Source: Bog-473 sp963721585 (GTDB taxonomy: Bacteria > Actinomycetota > Acidimicrobiia > Acidimicrobiales > RAAP-2). From it: a stretch of DNA of 64,000 nt. Shown in pieces: positions 53,053 through 62,254 of this stretch. Under the pieces are notes generated by a model. It ran no database searches. It saw nothing but the letters and a program-made list of their open reading frames with translations, and was not told the origin of the DNA. The stretch spans positions 124,001 through 188,000 of the forward strand of contig CAVRJN010000001.1 in the NCBI GenBank assembly GCA_963721585.1. Direction: 5' to 3'. Position 1 is the stretch's first letter; every line of letters starts with the position of its first letter. Position numbers and translations under genes: made by a program.

Positions 53053-54114
53053 TTGGATCGGGCTCATCAGCACGTACGCGCTGTCGTGATAGCCCTGCTG
53101 CTGGTAGTGCTGGGAGCGGTACCTGCAGCGACCACGGCCTCGGCCAGCGAGCTCAGGGACAGCACCGGGGCAGTGGCGAAGATCGCAGTCCGACCCTCGC
53201 TGGGCTGCACTACTCCGGCAATTTTCACCGGTCAACGAACCTTGAACTTCTCTGCGCCTGAGGACGATGGTTCCTACATCGCACAAGTGCCGACGAGCGC
53301 CACCGCGGGCCGACCGCTGCCCCTTGTATTCGAGTTTCACGGTTACAACGAGTCAGGTCCTGCCCAGGCCGAAGCCACCGGTCTGGGCACGTATGGCCAG
53401 GCCCACGGCTTCATCACAATCACGCCATGGGTGAACGGTGAACCGGTGCCTATGTGGTTGTCAACGGTCGGGAGCAGGGACCTCACTTGGTTCGGACAGC
53501 TTCTGAGCCATATCGAGGCGACGACCTGTGTTGACGAGAACCGGGTGTTCGTAACCGGCGCATCAAACGGCGCTTTCATGGCGTCAGCTATTGCGTGCCA
53601 GTACTCGGCGCTGATCGCTGCAGTTGCGCCCGTTTCTGGCATCCAGACCATGAGGCCGTGCAGGACAACCCGGCCAGTGCCGGTCGTCACCTTTCACGGT
53701 ACTGCAGATCCACTCGTTCCTTACGATGGCAAAGCATCGAAGCTCGCCGCTGATCTTCCTGCACCCGACGGCTCCGACCGCAGGATCGATACCCAAGAAG
53801 AGAAGCAGTTCGGTGCGAAGGGAGTCTTCCAACGGGGACCTAGCATTCCGCAGGAAGCGGCTGCCTGGGCCGAACGCAACGGTTGTATGGACGCGATCAC
53901 GACCACCAAGATCTCGAGCACAGTGACCCTCCTGAGCTGGCAATGCCGTGACCATGCCAACGTCGAGCTCTACCGGATTGCAGGCGGTGGTCACACGTGG
54001 CCGGGGAGCCTCGGGCGAACCAAAATTGCTTCAAAATCCCAGACAAGATCGCTCTCCGGCGACGCCGTGATCTGGCAGTTCTTCAAGGCTCACCCGTTCA
54101 GTTTTTCCGATTGA
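53053..54114 (+). CDS. secreted PHB-depolymerase/feruloyl-esterase-type alpha/beta hydrolase
   Basis: The product of about 353 aa has a signal peptide (VVIALLLVVLGAVPAATTAS). The hydrolase carries PLPLVFEFHGYNESGP (oxyanion-region HG), the nucleophile elbow VFVTGASNGAFMA (GxSxG), an acid region VVTFHGTADPLVPYDG and the catalytic His in RIAGGGHTWPGS. This is the pattern of esterase PHB-type (LpqC/feruloyl esterase) enzymes acting on extracellular esters. Cysteine pairs (TTCVDENR, CRTTRP, CMDAIT, CRDHAN) suit secretion. A TTG at 53053 after GGGGGA is used; a GTG at 52969 is the longer alternative. Confidence 0.85.
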   Translation: MDRAHQHVRAVVIALLLVVLGAVPAATTASASELRDSTGAVAKIAVRPSLGCTTPAIFTGQRTLNFSAPEDDGSYIAQVPTSATAGRPLPLVFEFHGYNESGPAQAEATGLGTYGQAHGFITITPWVNGEPVPMWLSTVGSRDLTWFGQLLSHIEATTCVDENRVFVTGASNGAFMASAIACQYSALIAAVAPVSGIQTMRPCRTTRPVPVVTFHGTADPLVPYDGKASKLAADLPAPDGSDRRIDTQEEKQFGAKGVFQRGPSIPQEAAAWAERNGCMDAITTTKISSTVTLLSWQCRDHANVELYRIAGGGHTWPGSLGRTKIASKSQTRSLSGDAVIWQFFKAHPFSFSD

Positions 54115-54373
54115 CGACGCTTACCCGATGTGGCGCTTGGCCCCCTGCCCTCTATCACCGAGACGGTCGAATGGGTTCACCGTTATGGGGACAGCCGCAC
54201 CGCTGGACGCTTAGTCACATACGGCGGAACTCATGGCGTATTGCGATTTAGCCAGTGGCAGTAACCGATGTTGAAGATGACCAAGATGCCGCGGCCCCTG
54301 GCAACGACCTCGACGGTGTTGGCCAAGTCTTCGGGCATCCGCACGGTCGTCGCCGGTAGCGGGCCGATATTGA

Positions 54374-55435
54374 CTAGGACTCCTCGCGTACCGTCTCGAT
54401 CCGCACCTCCGGGAGCAGCCGCCGCACTCGAGAGACGACCGAGCCGTGCACGATGTCTCCCAGCCGGGAGTGGTGCCGTCCGACAACGAGTCGGGAAGCG
54501 CCGTGGTCCCGCACCGCTCGGGCCAGGCCCTCGGGCACCGACTCCGCGGTCATCTCGATGTAGAAGCCTCCGACCTCTGTCGCCAAGTCCCGGTGTTCGG
54601 AGTGGGCACGCGATCGCCGGTGGGTCATCCCGTCGTCGAGGGTGACGTGCACTACCAGCAGGTCGGCGTCGTCCTCGAGCGCCCGTTCGCTGGCGCGACG
54701 AATGACGCGCTGGCCCCAGTCGGTATCCGAGACCCCGGCCACCACTGTCAGGCGAGACGGAGCGACAAGCCCGCGCGCCTCGAGCATCTCCTCGGCCACC
54801 GCCTCAAGGGTTCCGTCCACCCAGGCCCGCCCGAGGGCACTGAGCGCCTGGAGGTTGGACACCCGGAAGTAATCTGCCAGCGCGCCTCCGACCTGGTCGG
54901 CCGAGTACACTTTTCCGTCTGCAATGCGCCGACGGAGCGTATCGGCGGGCAGATCGACCAGCACGGTTTGCCCCGAGCGCACGAACTCGTCCGGAACCGA
55001 CTCCACCGTCCCCGCTCCGGTGAGTTGCGCCACGTAGTCCCGGGCCGACACCAAGTTGGCCAGGTTGGCGGTCGTCATGACGTCAATCCCGGCCACCAGG
55101 ATGTCCGCCACTTCCTGCCACCTACGTGTGGTCGTGCCGACCACGGTGTGGGCCAGCTCGTCGACAAGGGCGATGTCGGCCCCGCTGGCCACTACCGCCT
55201 CGACATCGAGTTCGGCGAAGGTCCCGTTCCCGTAGGCGACCATGCGAGGTGGCACTACTTCCAGGTCTCCTATCTGCGCCCGGGTCTCGGCCCGGCCATG
55301 GCGTTCGACCCAGCCCACGACGACCCGCTGTCCCGCATCGGAACGAAGCCGGCCCGCCCGCATCATGGCGTAGGTCTTTCCGACCCCTGGAGCAGTGCCC
55401 AGGTACGTCGTCAGGGCGCCGGATCCTCCCACCAC
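54374..55435 (-). CDS. KdpD N-terminal sensor domain with USP-like domain, no kinase
   Basis: The 353-aa product has the KdpD sensor fold at its N-terminus: Walker A GTAPGVGKTYAMM, GWVERHGRAET, Walker B ALVDELAHT and DYFRVSNLQALSALG. A universal-stress-like domain follows (about 230-353, SRLTVVAGVSDTD, RAVRDHGASRLVVGRHH). The TM and histidine-kinase parts of full KdpD are absent and no kdpFABC is nearby. It is either a stand-alone K+/c-di-AMP-type sensor or a truncated remnant. The usual NAPG after DELAHT is replaced by VVGT. Confidence 0.82.
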   Translation of the reverse strand: MVGGSGALTTYLGTAPGVGKTYAMMRAGRLRSDAGQRVVVGWVERHGRAETRAQIGDLEVVPPRMVAYGNGTFAELDVEAVVASGADIALVDELAHTVVGTTTRRWQEVADILVAGIDVMTTANLANLVSARDYVAQLTGAGTVESVPDEFVRSGQTVLVDLPADTLRRRIADGKVYSADQVGGALADYFRVSNLQALSALGRAWVDGTLEAVAEEMLEARGLVAPSRLTVVAGVSDTDWGQRVIRRASERALEDDADLLVVHVTLDDGMTHRRSRAHSEHRDLATEVGGFYIEMTAESVPEGLARAVRDHGASRLVVGRHHSRLGDIVHGSVVSRVRRLLPEVRIETVREES

Positions 55436-55566
55436 TGCAGCCTGCCACCTCGCCCGATCCCTCGCCCCGAACTGCGCTCGGGGACATGGCGGGCGGCCAA
55501 TCAGCGGGCAACCTCGCCCGATGCGAATGACCTACGACCGGGATGCCAAGAATGAACTCTGGCCGT

Positions 55567-56136
55567 TCAGAGCCGACCAATACGGTCACATCCCGGATGA
55601 GCCGAGCCTGCCCCGTACTCCGCACCGCGACCACCGGTCGCCGGGACCTCGTCAGAGACGGCCTCGCTTGAGTCGCTTCCCTCGTCCCGAGGAAGGACAT
55701 AGTCGACGGGGAGCTGAACGGCGACGTTGATTCGGTTCCACACGTTGATCAGGCCGATCAGGTACAACAGGGCGCTGAGCTCCTCGTCGGTGAAGGCTCC
55801 GCTCGCTTCTGACCACACCCGGTCATCGACACGTGCACCGTCACCAATCCGGGTCATCGCTTCAGCTAGTTCAAGTGCGGAGCGCTCCCTGATCGTAAAT
55901 TCCGTCGACTCTCTCCAAGCGGCCAACGTGTCGAGTTTGGTCTGAGCAATGCCCCTCGTACGAGCAATGCCTGCGTGCAGGTTCAGGCAGAAAGCGCAAC
56001 CTGTGATTTGTGAGACCCGGATCTCAACGAGGTCACTCAAACTCGCATCGAGGGGACCACCACGGAGATGGCTTGAGAGCGCTCGGACGTCTCGGTAGTA
56101 CTGAGCGGCAGGGCCGGTGTAGGGATTGAATCGCAT
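55567..56136 (-). CDS. carboxymuconolactone decarboxylase/AhpD-like protein
   Basis: The 189-aa product has the CMD/AhpD core (about 1-140): SDLVEIRVSQITGCAFCLNL followed by HAGIARTRG, with the redox-active CxxC and nearby histidine, and a later helix DEELSALLYLIGLINVWNRI. Such proteins act as alkylhydroperoxidase-like thiol peroxidases. The C-terminal 40 residues are low-complexity. It is segment D cargo, 131 bp from the KdpD-like gene on the same strand. Confidence 0.87.
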   Translation of the reverse strand: MRFNPYTGPAAQYYRDVRALSSHLRGGPLDASLSDLVEIRVSQITGCAFCLNLHAGIARTRGIAQTKLDTLAAWRESTEFTIRERSALELAEAMTRIGDGARVDDRVWSEASGAFTDEELSALLYLIGLINVWNRINVAVQLPVDYVLPRDEGSDSSEAVSDEVPATGGRGAEYGAGSAHPGCDRIGRL

Positions 56137-56881
56137 AAGGCTAACGACCCTGCCACAGGGAGTTTCGGGCGTGGGGGATGAACTCGGTCACCCAAGCGGG
56201 ATCTCCCCTATCGCTCACTACCGGGAAGGTGATGCGGCAGAAGCGCTGTGGGATGACTCCGTACCGAAGGTCGGCTAGGACTCCGTAGTGAAGTGATCTG
56301 AGGTTCCAGCTGTCTACCCGGCACGACCCCGAGTAGCTCGCACTGTGTGGGGTGTCCGACCCCACCAAGTCGCGGCCTCGCTGACAGCGCGCAGTCGACC
56401 CGGATACGTCGCGACAGCCGTCAAGGGATTGTGATACGACGCCAATCGCTTACTCGACCCACCAGATCCTGCGGTGGTATCAGGGCTGATACTGGTTGAT
56501 CACCCCTCCATGACGAGACTGCCCCAGTTGGCCTATGCCCTCAAGGGGTCGTTGCAACAGAGGCCACGAACGAATCGCGACGGCCAAGGTGAAATGGGTT
56601 GCATGGACTATTCCGATCTTCGGCAGGTTCGCACGACATCCACGTTGGGCTTCCCGAGCTGGGAACCCTGGTTCGATTCTCGCCGCCCGGATACCGCGGC
56701 AAAGAATCGGAAGATGATCATGGGACGGTGACACAGGACACAGAGGGTCACCGCAAGTCGGATTTCGGCAAATTCGGGACGGGCTGGTTTGTTCTTCAGA
56801 AACCGGGGGTACGTAGTGACTGCAAGAGTGGCGACCTGGGTCTGCATGCGTTGGAGTACTCAGGGGGGATTGGGGGTATCG
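56137..56881. other. non-coding right end of the island
   Basis: No credible gene lies in these 745 bp. Attachment copy 5 (56649-56690) is embedded. The stretch 56690-56881 leads to the Ig-like protein gene; GGGGG before its ATG is the likely ribosome site. Confidence 0.5.
56649..56690. repeat. degenerate attachment site copy 5, probable right boundary of the island
   Basis: GCTTCCC-G-AGCTG-G-GAAC, then GGTTCGATTC and CGCCCG, follow the same order as the 46-bp core, with about 7 mismatches in 42. It is aligned head-to-tail with the other copies. No integrase lies beyond it in the window. Confidence 0.6.
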
Positions 56882-58426
56882 ATGTTTCACAACCGCTTCG
56901 TCAGAGTGCTGCTGACCGCGTCGATATTGACAGTGGGAATCGGAGGGGCAGCACTGATGCTCACCGCACCTTCGGAGGGTGTGGCGACGGCCGCAGCAAG
57001 CACGGGTCCGCAGTGCACCTTCAACGGAAGTTCCACTCCGCTGCTGACCGGAGTGTCAAAGGGAAGCAAGATAGCCGTAAATTGCACTGGACTGCCGGCG
57101 CTGCATCCGTACTTGTTGGTGGGTACAAGTCTCGTGTTGCCCCTCGATCCGGCAGCCGCCCCTCTGTTCTCTGGTCAGGTGACCTCCCTGGCTGGACTCT
57201 TTTCGCTCCTGGCAGCTCTCAAGGAAATCGATCTCGCTTCAGCCGCTACCGCCACATCGAGCATCTCTGGGGTCCTGAATACGACATGGACGGTGCCGAC
57301 CTTCCAGGCACTCGACCCGAATGCCTCCTGTCCTCCAACGCAGGAGGAATTCAACTCGGGTCTGCTCGGATGCGCCTTGGCGATGATCGACCTCAGCAGC
57401 TTCACACCGGTGGGCGCGGGAAGCGCTCTCTTCGAGTATTCGGGTTTCCCGCTGTTCCCCCCGAATCCGACGGTCGCGCTATCTGCGACGACGGCTACTC
57501 CAGGACAGTCCGTGTCGATCAGCGACGCAGTCGGAGCCACCACCTACTGGTGGCTCGCGACCCTGAACGTCCTGCAAGGCGCACTTGGGGGGAGTGCTGG
57601 TTCAGCGGGAGTAACAGTCAAAGTCGTCGACTCGAAGGGACGATCGGTGCCTGCCGCGTCCAACGCGCAAGCTGTGCCGGCGTCGTATAACAACGGGGTC
57701 TTTACTCCGCCCGCTCTCTCTGGGAGCTTCTCCGTTCCGTCCACGGTGACGGGTCCGGTGACGGTCCACGTCACACTGACGGCGCCTCTCGACGGAATCC
57801 CGCTCAGCAACACCGCTTCGGCATCTCTCTTCGTGAACAATCCGCCCACGACGACCGTGATTCTCCCCTCGAACGGTGCGTCCGTCGCAGGATCCAGCTC
57901 TCTGGACGCCCTTGCTTCCGACTACGGCACCCTGACGAAAGTCGAATTTCACCTTACCGGCGGATCCTTGAACAAAACCCTCATCGCCACCGCATCGCCC
58001 ACCATTTACGGCTGGTTCGCCGGGTGGAATACGACCACCGTACCGAACGGGTCGTACGTGTTGCAGAGCGAGGCCTACGACGCGGCCGGACTTAGCGCCT
58101 ACAGCAGTGGGGTCACCATCACGGTGAACAATGCGCCGCCGAGCACAGCCGTCTTGGTGCCATCAGGCGGCGCCAGCGTGAAGGGGAATGCGGTTGCGCT
58201 CGATGCCAGTGCATCTTCGGGCGTGAACCAGGTTCAGTACGAGCTCACCGGAGGAGCATTGACGAACTCAGTCATCGCGACTTCAACTCCCACCGCTTAC
58301 GGCTGGCTGGCTCAGTGGAACTCGCAGAGCGTCCCAGACGGCACCTATACGCTCCAGAGTGTGGCCTCCTACGCGGGAGGGGTCTCTGGTACGAGTCCGG
58401 GCGTCAAGGTCACGGTGGCGAACTGA
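56882..58426 (+). CDS. secreted protein with two Big_7-type Ig-like repeats
   Basis: The 514-aa product has a signal peptide (LLTASILTVGIGGAALMLTA) and an N-terminal region of about 300 residues with paired cysteines (GPQCTFNG, VNCTGL; ASCPPTQEE, LGCALA). Two Ig-like repeats of about 95 residues end the protein, each with a VxxPSxGASVxG opening, TLIATASPTIYGWFAGW / SVIATSTPTAYGWLAQW and a VPNGSYVLQSEA / VPDGTYTLQSVA strand. It is a surface or exported protein, perhaps adhesive or carbohydrate-binding. GGGGG precedes the ATG at 56882. Confidence 0.75.
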   Translation: MFHNRFVRVLLTASILTVGIGGAALMLTAPSEGVATAAASTGPQCTFNGSSTPLLTGVSKGSKIAVNCTGLPALHPYLLVGTSLVLPLDPAAAPLFSGQVTSLAGLFSLLAALKEIDLASAATATSSISGVLNTTWTVPTFQALDPNASCPPTQEEFNSGLLGCALAMIDLSSFTPVGAGSALFEYSGFPLFPPNPTVALSATTATPGQSVSISDAVGATTYWWLATLNVLQGALGGSAGSAGVTVKVVDSKGRSVPAASNAQAVPASYNNGVFTPPALSGSFSVPSTVTGPVTVHVTLTAPLDGIPLSNTASASLFVNNPPTTTVILPSNGASVAGSSSLDALASDYGTLTKVEFHLTGGSLNKTLIATASPTIYGWFAGWNTTTVPNGSYVLQSEAYDAAGLSAYSSGVTITVNNAPPSTAVLVPSGGASVKGNAVALDASASSGVNQVQYELTGGALTNSVIATSTPTAYGWLAQWNSQSVPDGTYTLQSVASYAGGVSGTSPGVKVTVAN

Positions 58427-58640
58427 CTGACCTCGGGCGGGGTTCTCGGAGCACCCCGGACGCCCGCGCCGAAGAGCCGTCATTTTGCTGCTCTTGTTGT
58501 TTGGCCATGCCGTGCACATCAGGCGAATCGCAGCTGATCGGTCCCGGTGTAGCGCGATTTACCGAAACAACAGAGCCAAGAAGGCCACGACCCCGTGGCG
58601 AACTGCCTCGCACACCCGGTGTGAGGACGGCCACCGGTGA

Positions 58641-59267
58641 TCAGATCCGGATGGCGGCGACCTGCCACGCTCGTGCGCCAGCCTGATCCCACGTGAGCTC
58701 GATCCGCGCGGGCACAATCGACTCGATCTGCCACCCCTCGGCGAAGCTGACACGGATCTCGTCCCTCGTTACTCGCCGAGGTCCCCAATCTCCGGGCTGT
58801 CGCTCGCTGAAACACAGCATGTAATAGAGCCCGCCCGCTGGCACGGCGAAGCTCAGACTCTGCACGAACAGGGCCCGATCATCGTCGTCGAGTCCATGGA
58901 ACAGCCCGCAGTCGACGACTGTGTCGAACCGCTCCCCCAGTTCAACGAGGCGGAGGGCATCAGCGACCAAGAAGCGAACCTGAACACCTCGATCGGTTGC
59001 TTTGGCTTTCGCCAATTCGATGGCTGTGGAGGCGAAATCAATCCCAACGGCTTCGTGTCCCAAAGTCGACGCCAGGAGAGCATGTTCACCCGTCCCGCAG
59101 CCCACGTCGAGGACTCGGCCCGCCAGGCCGCCGGACCCAGCGAGCCTGACGAATGCGGATTGGGGACGGCCAATATCCCACGATGGCGTCATTGAGGCGT
59201 ACGCCTCCTCGAAGTCACGAGCGGAGTCCGAAGGCCTTGACTCGGGACTGCGCACCTCATCGGCCAT
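58641..59267 (-). CDS. class I SAM-dependent methyltransferase
   Basis: The 208-aa product has SAM motif I (VLDVGCGTGEHALLASTLG), EAVGIDFASTAIELAKAKA, ADALRLVELGERFDTVVDCG and FAVPAGGLYYMLCFSERQPG. The end (IELTWDQAGARAWQVAAIRI) closes the sheet. It resembles the small TehB/Methyltransf_25-type enzymes that methylate small molecules, thiols or tellurite. Start is the ATG in MADEVRSP; MTPSWDIG downstream is the shorter option. It is convergent with the Ig-like gene and divergent from the beta-helix gene. Confidence 0.88.
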   Translation of the reverse strand: MADEVRSPESRPSDSARDFEEAYASMTPSWDIGRPQSAFVRLAGSGGLAGRVLDVGCGTGEHALLASTLGHEAVGIDFASTAIELAKAKATDRGVQVRFLVADALRLVELGERFDTVVDCGLFHGLDDDDRALFVQSLSFAVPAGGLYYMLCFSERQPGDWGPRRVTRDEIRVSFAEGWQIESIVPARIELTWDQAGARAWQVAAIRI

Positions 59268-59649
59268 GGCGCCGTGACAGCACCTGCTGCGACACGCTGC
59301 CAGCGGTCGGGACTCTGGCGCTTGATGGGTGGCGAACTGTGCTGTTCTTGGCATCGTAGCTTCGGGTAGTGCTGCCGGTCCGCAGTTCGAGGCCACAACT
59401 GCCCTGTGGCCGAGTGAAATGTCGGTCCTCGGTCCGGCGCTCGTGGCGTCCGTGGTGCGGGGTGATCACGAATGGAGACCGTCATCACCAGTGGTCCGAT
59501 CGTGACGGATATGTGAACTCCCTCCCTCGTATCGCAAGAGCTCTGTTCGAACAGTGACAAATGCGCGAACTTCTCTCGGATCGCTGATCGACGTGTTACT
59601 CAATTTTGCTCCTGGGGAAGAGGATCAGAATGGGGAACGAGGTGGCAAC
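59268..59649. other. divergent intergenic region
   Basis: This 382-bp stretch separates the methyltransferase and beta-helix genes. It should hold promoters for both. If the beta-helix gene starts at the upstream GTG (59554), the right 96 bp would be coding. No operator or RNA gene was recognised. Confidence 0.45.
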
Positions 59650-61092
59650 TTGAATGCCAAGCGGCTCGCTCTGAGAGGGCGCTTCCCGAGTCGGACAAAC
59701 TGCGTGCTCATCGGAAGCCTGAGCGTCGCCGTGATCGGAGCAATGAGTGCGCTTGCTCTGTCTTCGCCCGCAGCAGCCGATCAGAGCGTACCGTTGCCTG
59801 CGAGCATCCCTTCAAACTGCGGAACCGCCGACAGCACGGTTGCACTGTCGGCGTTCTTCGCAACGGTTCCAGCCAACTCGACGGTGACGTTCCCCGAGAA
59901 CGGATGCTTCATCATCAATGAGACACTGTTGCTCCAAGGTACGACCGGACTCACCATCGAAGGCAACGGTTCCACGCTGAAACAGACGGTCAGCCCGACG
60001 AATCCCGCACCGCTCGTCGAGTTATGGAATGACGCGAACCTCACGATCGAGAACCTGAACATCGACGGGGCCTACACCGGATCGAACAGCGGCGAGGGCT
60101 CGGAAGGTGACTACGGCATTCAGTTCGAAGCCGACTCTGGCGTCACGCTCACCAACGACACCGTGAACAACATCCAGGGCGACTTCCTCTACTTGTCGCC
60201 CCCCTACGACGTCACAACCAGTGACGCGCTCTCGACGGGAATCACCATCACCAACTCGACCTTCACGAATGCCGGCTACCACGGGCTGACGGTTGAATCA
60301 GTCGGGTGCCCCACGCTCACTCCGTGCAACGGCCTCACAGTCTCCAAAGACACCTTTAGCGGAATCGGCACCGATGCGATGGACTTCGAGTACGACGACT
60401 ACTCGACGCCCTTCAACACCAACGGCACGCCATTCTGGGCCGCGCAGGACGACGTGACGATCGAGGACGACACCTGGGCCAACTGGGGCAACGACTGGTT
60501 CGCCAGTCTCCAAGGCCAGACACCCGGCGTCCAGGAGCAGCGCCTGACGCTCACGCACAATACGCTGCTGACCACGGGACCGCTCTTCGAGGTCGTCGGC
60601 ACGAACCCGTACCTGACGACGGCGCCGTACACGAATGCGGACTGGACGATCACCGACAACAGCTTCCAGAGCGGCTTCTATGGCTACGCCTATCACGGCG
60701 GATACACCGTGGCGGCGCAGCTGTACAACATCAGGGACCTCACCTTCACCGACAATGATTTCCCGTTGTGCATCGGCGTCGACAACGGCCCAAATGGGAC
60801 CACGCCCTATCCTGCGTCGGAGTGCGGTACGCCGGCGGAGTACCTCATGGACATCAACACGATCCTCGGTGGGACGATCGCCGATAACAACTTCAGCGGG
60901 GCCGCCGGCGTCGAGCAGCCGGAACCTTATGCCAATGGCGACGTGGGCGTGACAGAGTGTGGCAACACCTACGGCGTCAATGCCGGCCAAGTGGACGACG
61001 CGTGCCCATCAACGACGCAGCCACCCGGCCAGCCGAACCCTCCGAGACTTCATGCGGTCCGCCAGCGCCACGGCCACCGCCACGGCTACTAG
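59650..61092 (+). CDS. secreted right-handed parallel beta-helix protein, C-terminus altered by a 2-bp insertion
   Basis: The product of about 480 aa has a signal peptide (LIGSLSVAVIGAMSALALSS) and a beta-helix with repeated short strands: LTIEGNGSTLKQ, LTIENLNIDGAY, VTLTNDTVNNIQ, ITITNSTFTNAG, LTVSKDTFSGIG, VTIEDDTWANWG, WTITDNSFQSGF, LTFTDNDFPLC. Such folds bind or cleave polysaccharides; no catalytic set is evident. A TTG at 59650 after GAGGTGG gives the best signal peptide; a GTG at 59554 is the alternative. The frame ends inside a hexanucleotide repeat: removing the TA at 61090-61091 would extend it to 61130 with a GYGYGY tail. Confidence 0.75.
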   Translation: MNAKRLALRGRFPSRTNCVLIGSLSVAVIGAMSALALSSPAAADQSVPLPASIPSNCGTADSTVALSAFFATVPANSTVTFPENGCFIINETLLLQGTTGLTIEGNGSTLKQTVSPTNPAPLVELWNDANLTIENLNIDGAYTGSNSGEGSEGDYGIQFEADSGVTLTNDTVNNIQGDFLYLSPPYDVTTSDALSTGITITNSTFTNAGYHGLTVESVGCPTLTPCNGLTVSKDTFSGIGTDAMDFEYDDYSTPFNTNGTPFWAAQDDVTIEDDTWANWGNDWFASLQGQTPGVQEQRLTLTHNTLLTTGPLFEVVGTNPYLTTAPYTNADWTITDNSFQSGFYGYAYHGGYTVAAQLYNIRDLTFTDNDFPLCIGVDNGPNGTTPYPASECGTPAEYLMDINTILGGTIADNNFSGAAGVEQPEPYANGDVGVTECGNTYGVNAGQVDDACPSTTQPPGQPNPPRLHAVRQRHGHRHGY

Positions 61093-61127
61093 GCTACGGC
61101 TACGGCTACGGCTACGGCTACGGCTAC
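61084..61127 (+). repeat. GGCTAC hexanucleotide repeat at the beta-helix gene end
   Basis: One GGCTAC, then TA, then six perfect GGCTAC copies (61092-61127). The TA insertion creates the TAG stop of the gene; without it the repeat would encode alternating Gly-Tyr up to a TGA at 61128. Typical slippage-prone sequence. Confidence 0.85.
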
Positions 61128-61235
61128 TGACATCGCAGGCGGTAGCCCCAGCCCTGGACCTCCGCCGCACCGCCATCGAGCTGGAAGCGGCCGTACCGAT
61201 CAGTAGCCGTCGACCAGCTATCCGGCAGCGGGGAT

Positions 61236-62246
61236 TCACGTCTCGCGCCGGCTTTCGAGGTGCTGCGCCAGGAACTGGAGCGCTGGCGGCTCTTGGGCAA
61301 CGAAGAAGTCCCCCGTGTGGCAACCCTCCGATATGTCCACGATCGCTCCGGCGGGGAGGGCATGACCGAGCGCGACGACACCCGGGTGAAACGGATCATC
61401 GAGTCCAGAGGCGATGCGCACGGGCTTCCCGGCCAGCGCTGCTGTGTGGGTCACGACGTCGTCAGCGGCAAAGTCGGCTGCAGAGGCGTATGCGCCAGGG
61501 TTCGCCGCCGAGGCTTGGGAGTAGCTGGTCCAGACAGCGGGACTGATTGCCGCCACCGCGGCGACGAGCTGGGGTTGCTTCTCAGCCACGAGGAGCGCTC
61601 CGTACCCGCCCATCGAAATGCCCATCATGCCGATCCGGCTGGGCGGTCGGCCCAGATTCATTGACTGGCAGAGCGGGATGAGCTCATCAACGATCATCGT
61701 CAGGGGATCATCCCCCGGATGCGGATTCCAATAGCCATGTCCGCCGTCCACTGTCACCAAGGCCATCGGTGGAAGTGGACGGCCCCCAACTCGGAGTGCC
61801 ACCGCCTGACCCGGCGACATCCCAACCAGAGCGTCGGCGTGGTTGCCGCCTTCTCCGTGCAGCATCACCACCAGTGGGAGCGGGTCGTCCAACCCCCGGC
61901 CTGGCGGCCACGCAACCGCGTAACCGACAGTGCGTCGCCGGCTCCTCGAGTAGAACCGATCGGAGATCGACGCGCCGAGCGTCGAGAACCTCAGCGGAGG
62001 GCTCGCCACAGAGCACGCGCCATCGAGCCGATCCAACTCCTGCTGTCCGGGGAGGACGCCGTGGGCGATGAGCTCGACGCCAACGGCCCCGGCGGCGGCG
62101 ACGGCGACGAGACCGCCCGCTCCAAGGGCCAGAACCTTCCGCCGGCTCCATGGTCGACCGCCAGATCCTGCGAACAACGGCAGACTGCTCCCCGAACGGC
62201 CTCGGGCGGGTCGGGACTCATGGCCCCGCTCCTCCATGGACTTCAT
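61236..62246 (-). CDS. Tat-exported alpha/beta-hydrolase esterase
   Basis: The 336-aa product has a twin-arginine-type signal (WSRRKVLALGAGGLVAVAAA). The hydrolase domain has PLPLVVMLHGEGGNH (oxyanion region), the nucleophile elbow IGMMGISMGGYGALL (GxSxG) and a C-terminal catalytic His (VDISEGCHTGDFF). It resembles the esterase D / antigen-85-like S-formylglutathione hydrolase type. It lies 9 bp downstream of the PadR-linked membrane protein gene on the same strand, so it is probably in that operon. Start ATG 62246, with 62237 as an alternative. Confidence 0.83.
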   Translation of the reverse strand: MKSMEERGHESRPARGRSGSSLPLFAGSGGRPWSRRKVLALGAGGLVAVAAAGAVGVELIAHGVLPGQQELDRLDGACSVASPPLRFSTLGASISDRFYSRSRRRTVGYAVAWPPGRGLDDPLPLVVMLHGEGGNHADALVGMSPGQAVALRVGGRPLPPMALVTVDGGHGYWNPHPGDDPLTMIVDELIPLCQSMNLGRPPSRIGMMGISMGGYGALLVAEKQPQLVAAVAAISPAVWTSYSQASAANPGAYASAADFAADDVVTHTAALAGKPVRIASGLDDPFHPGVVALGHALPAGAIVDISEGCHTGDFFVAQEPPALQFLAQHLESRRET

Positions 62247-62254
62247 CGGGGGCG

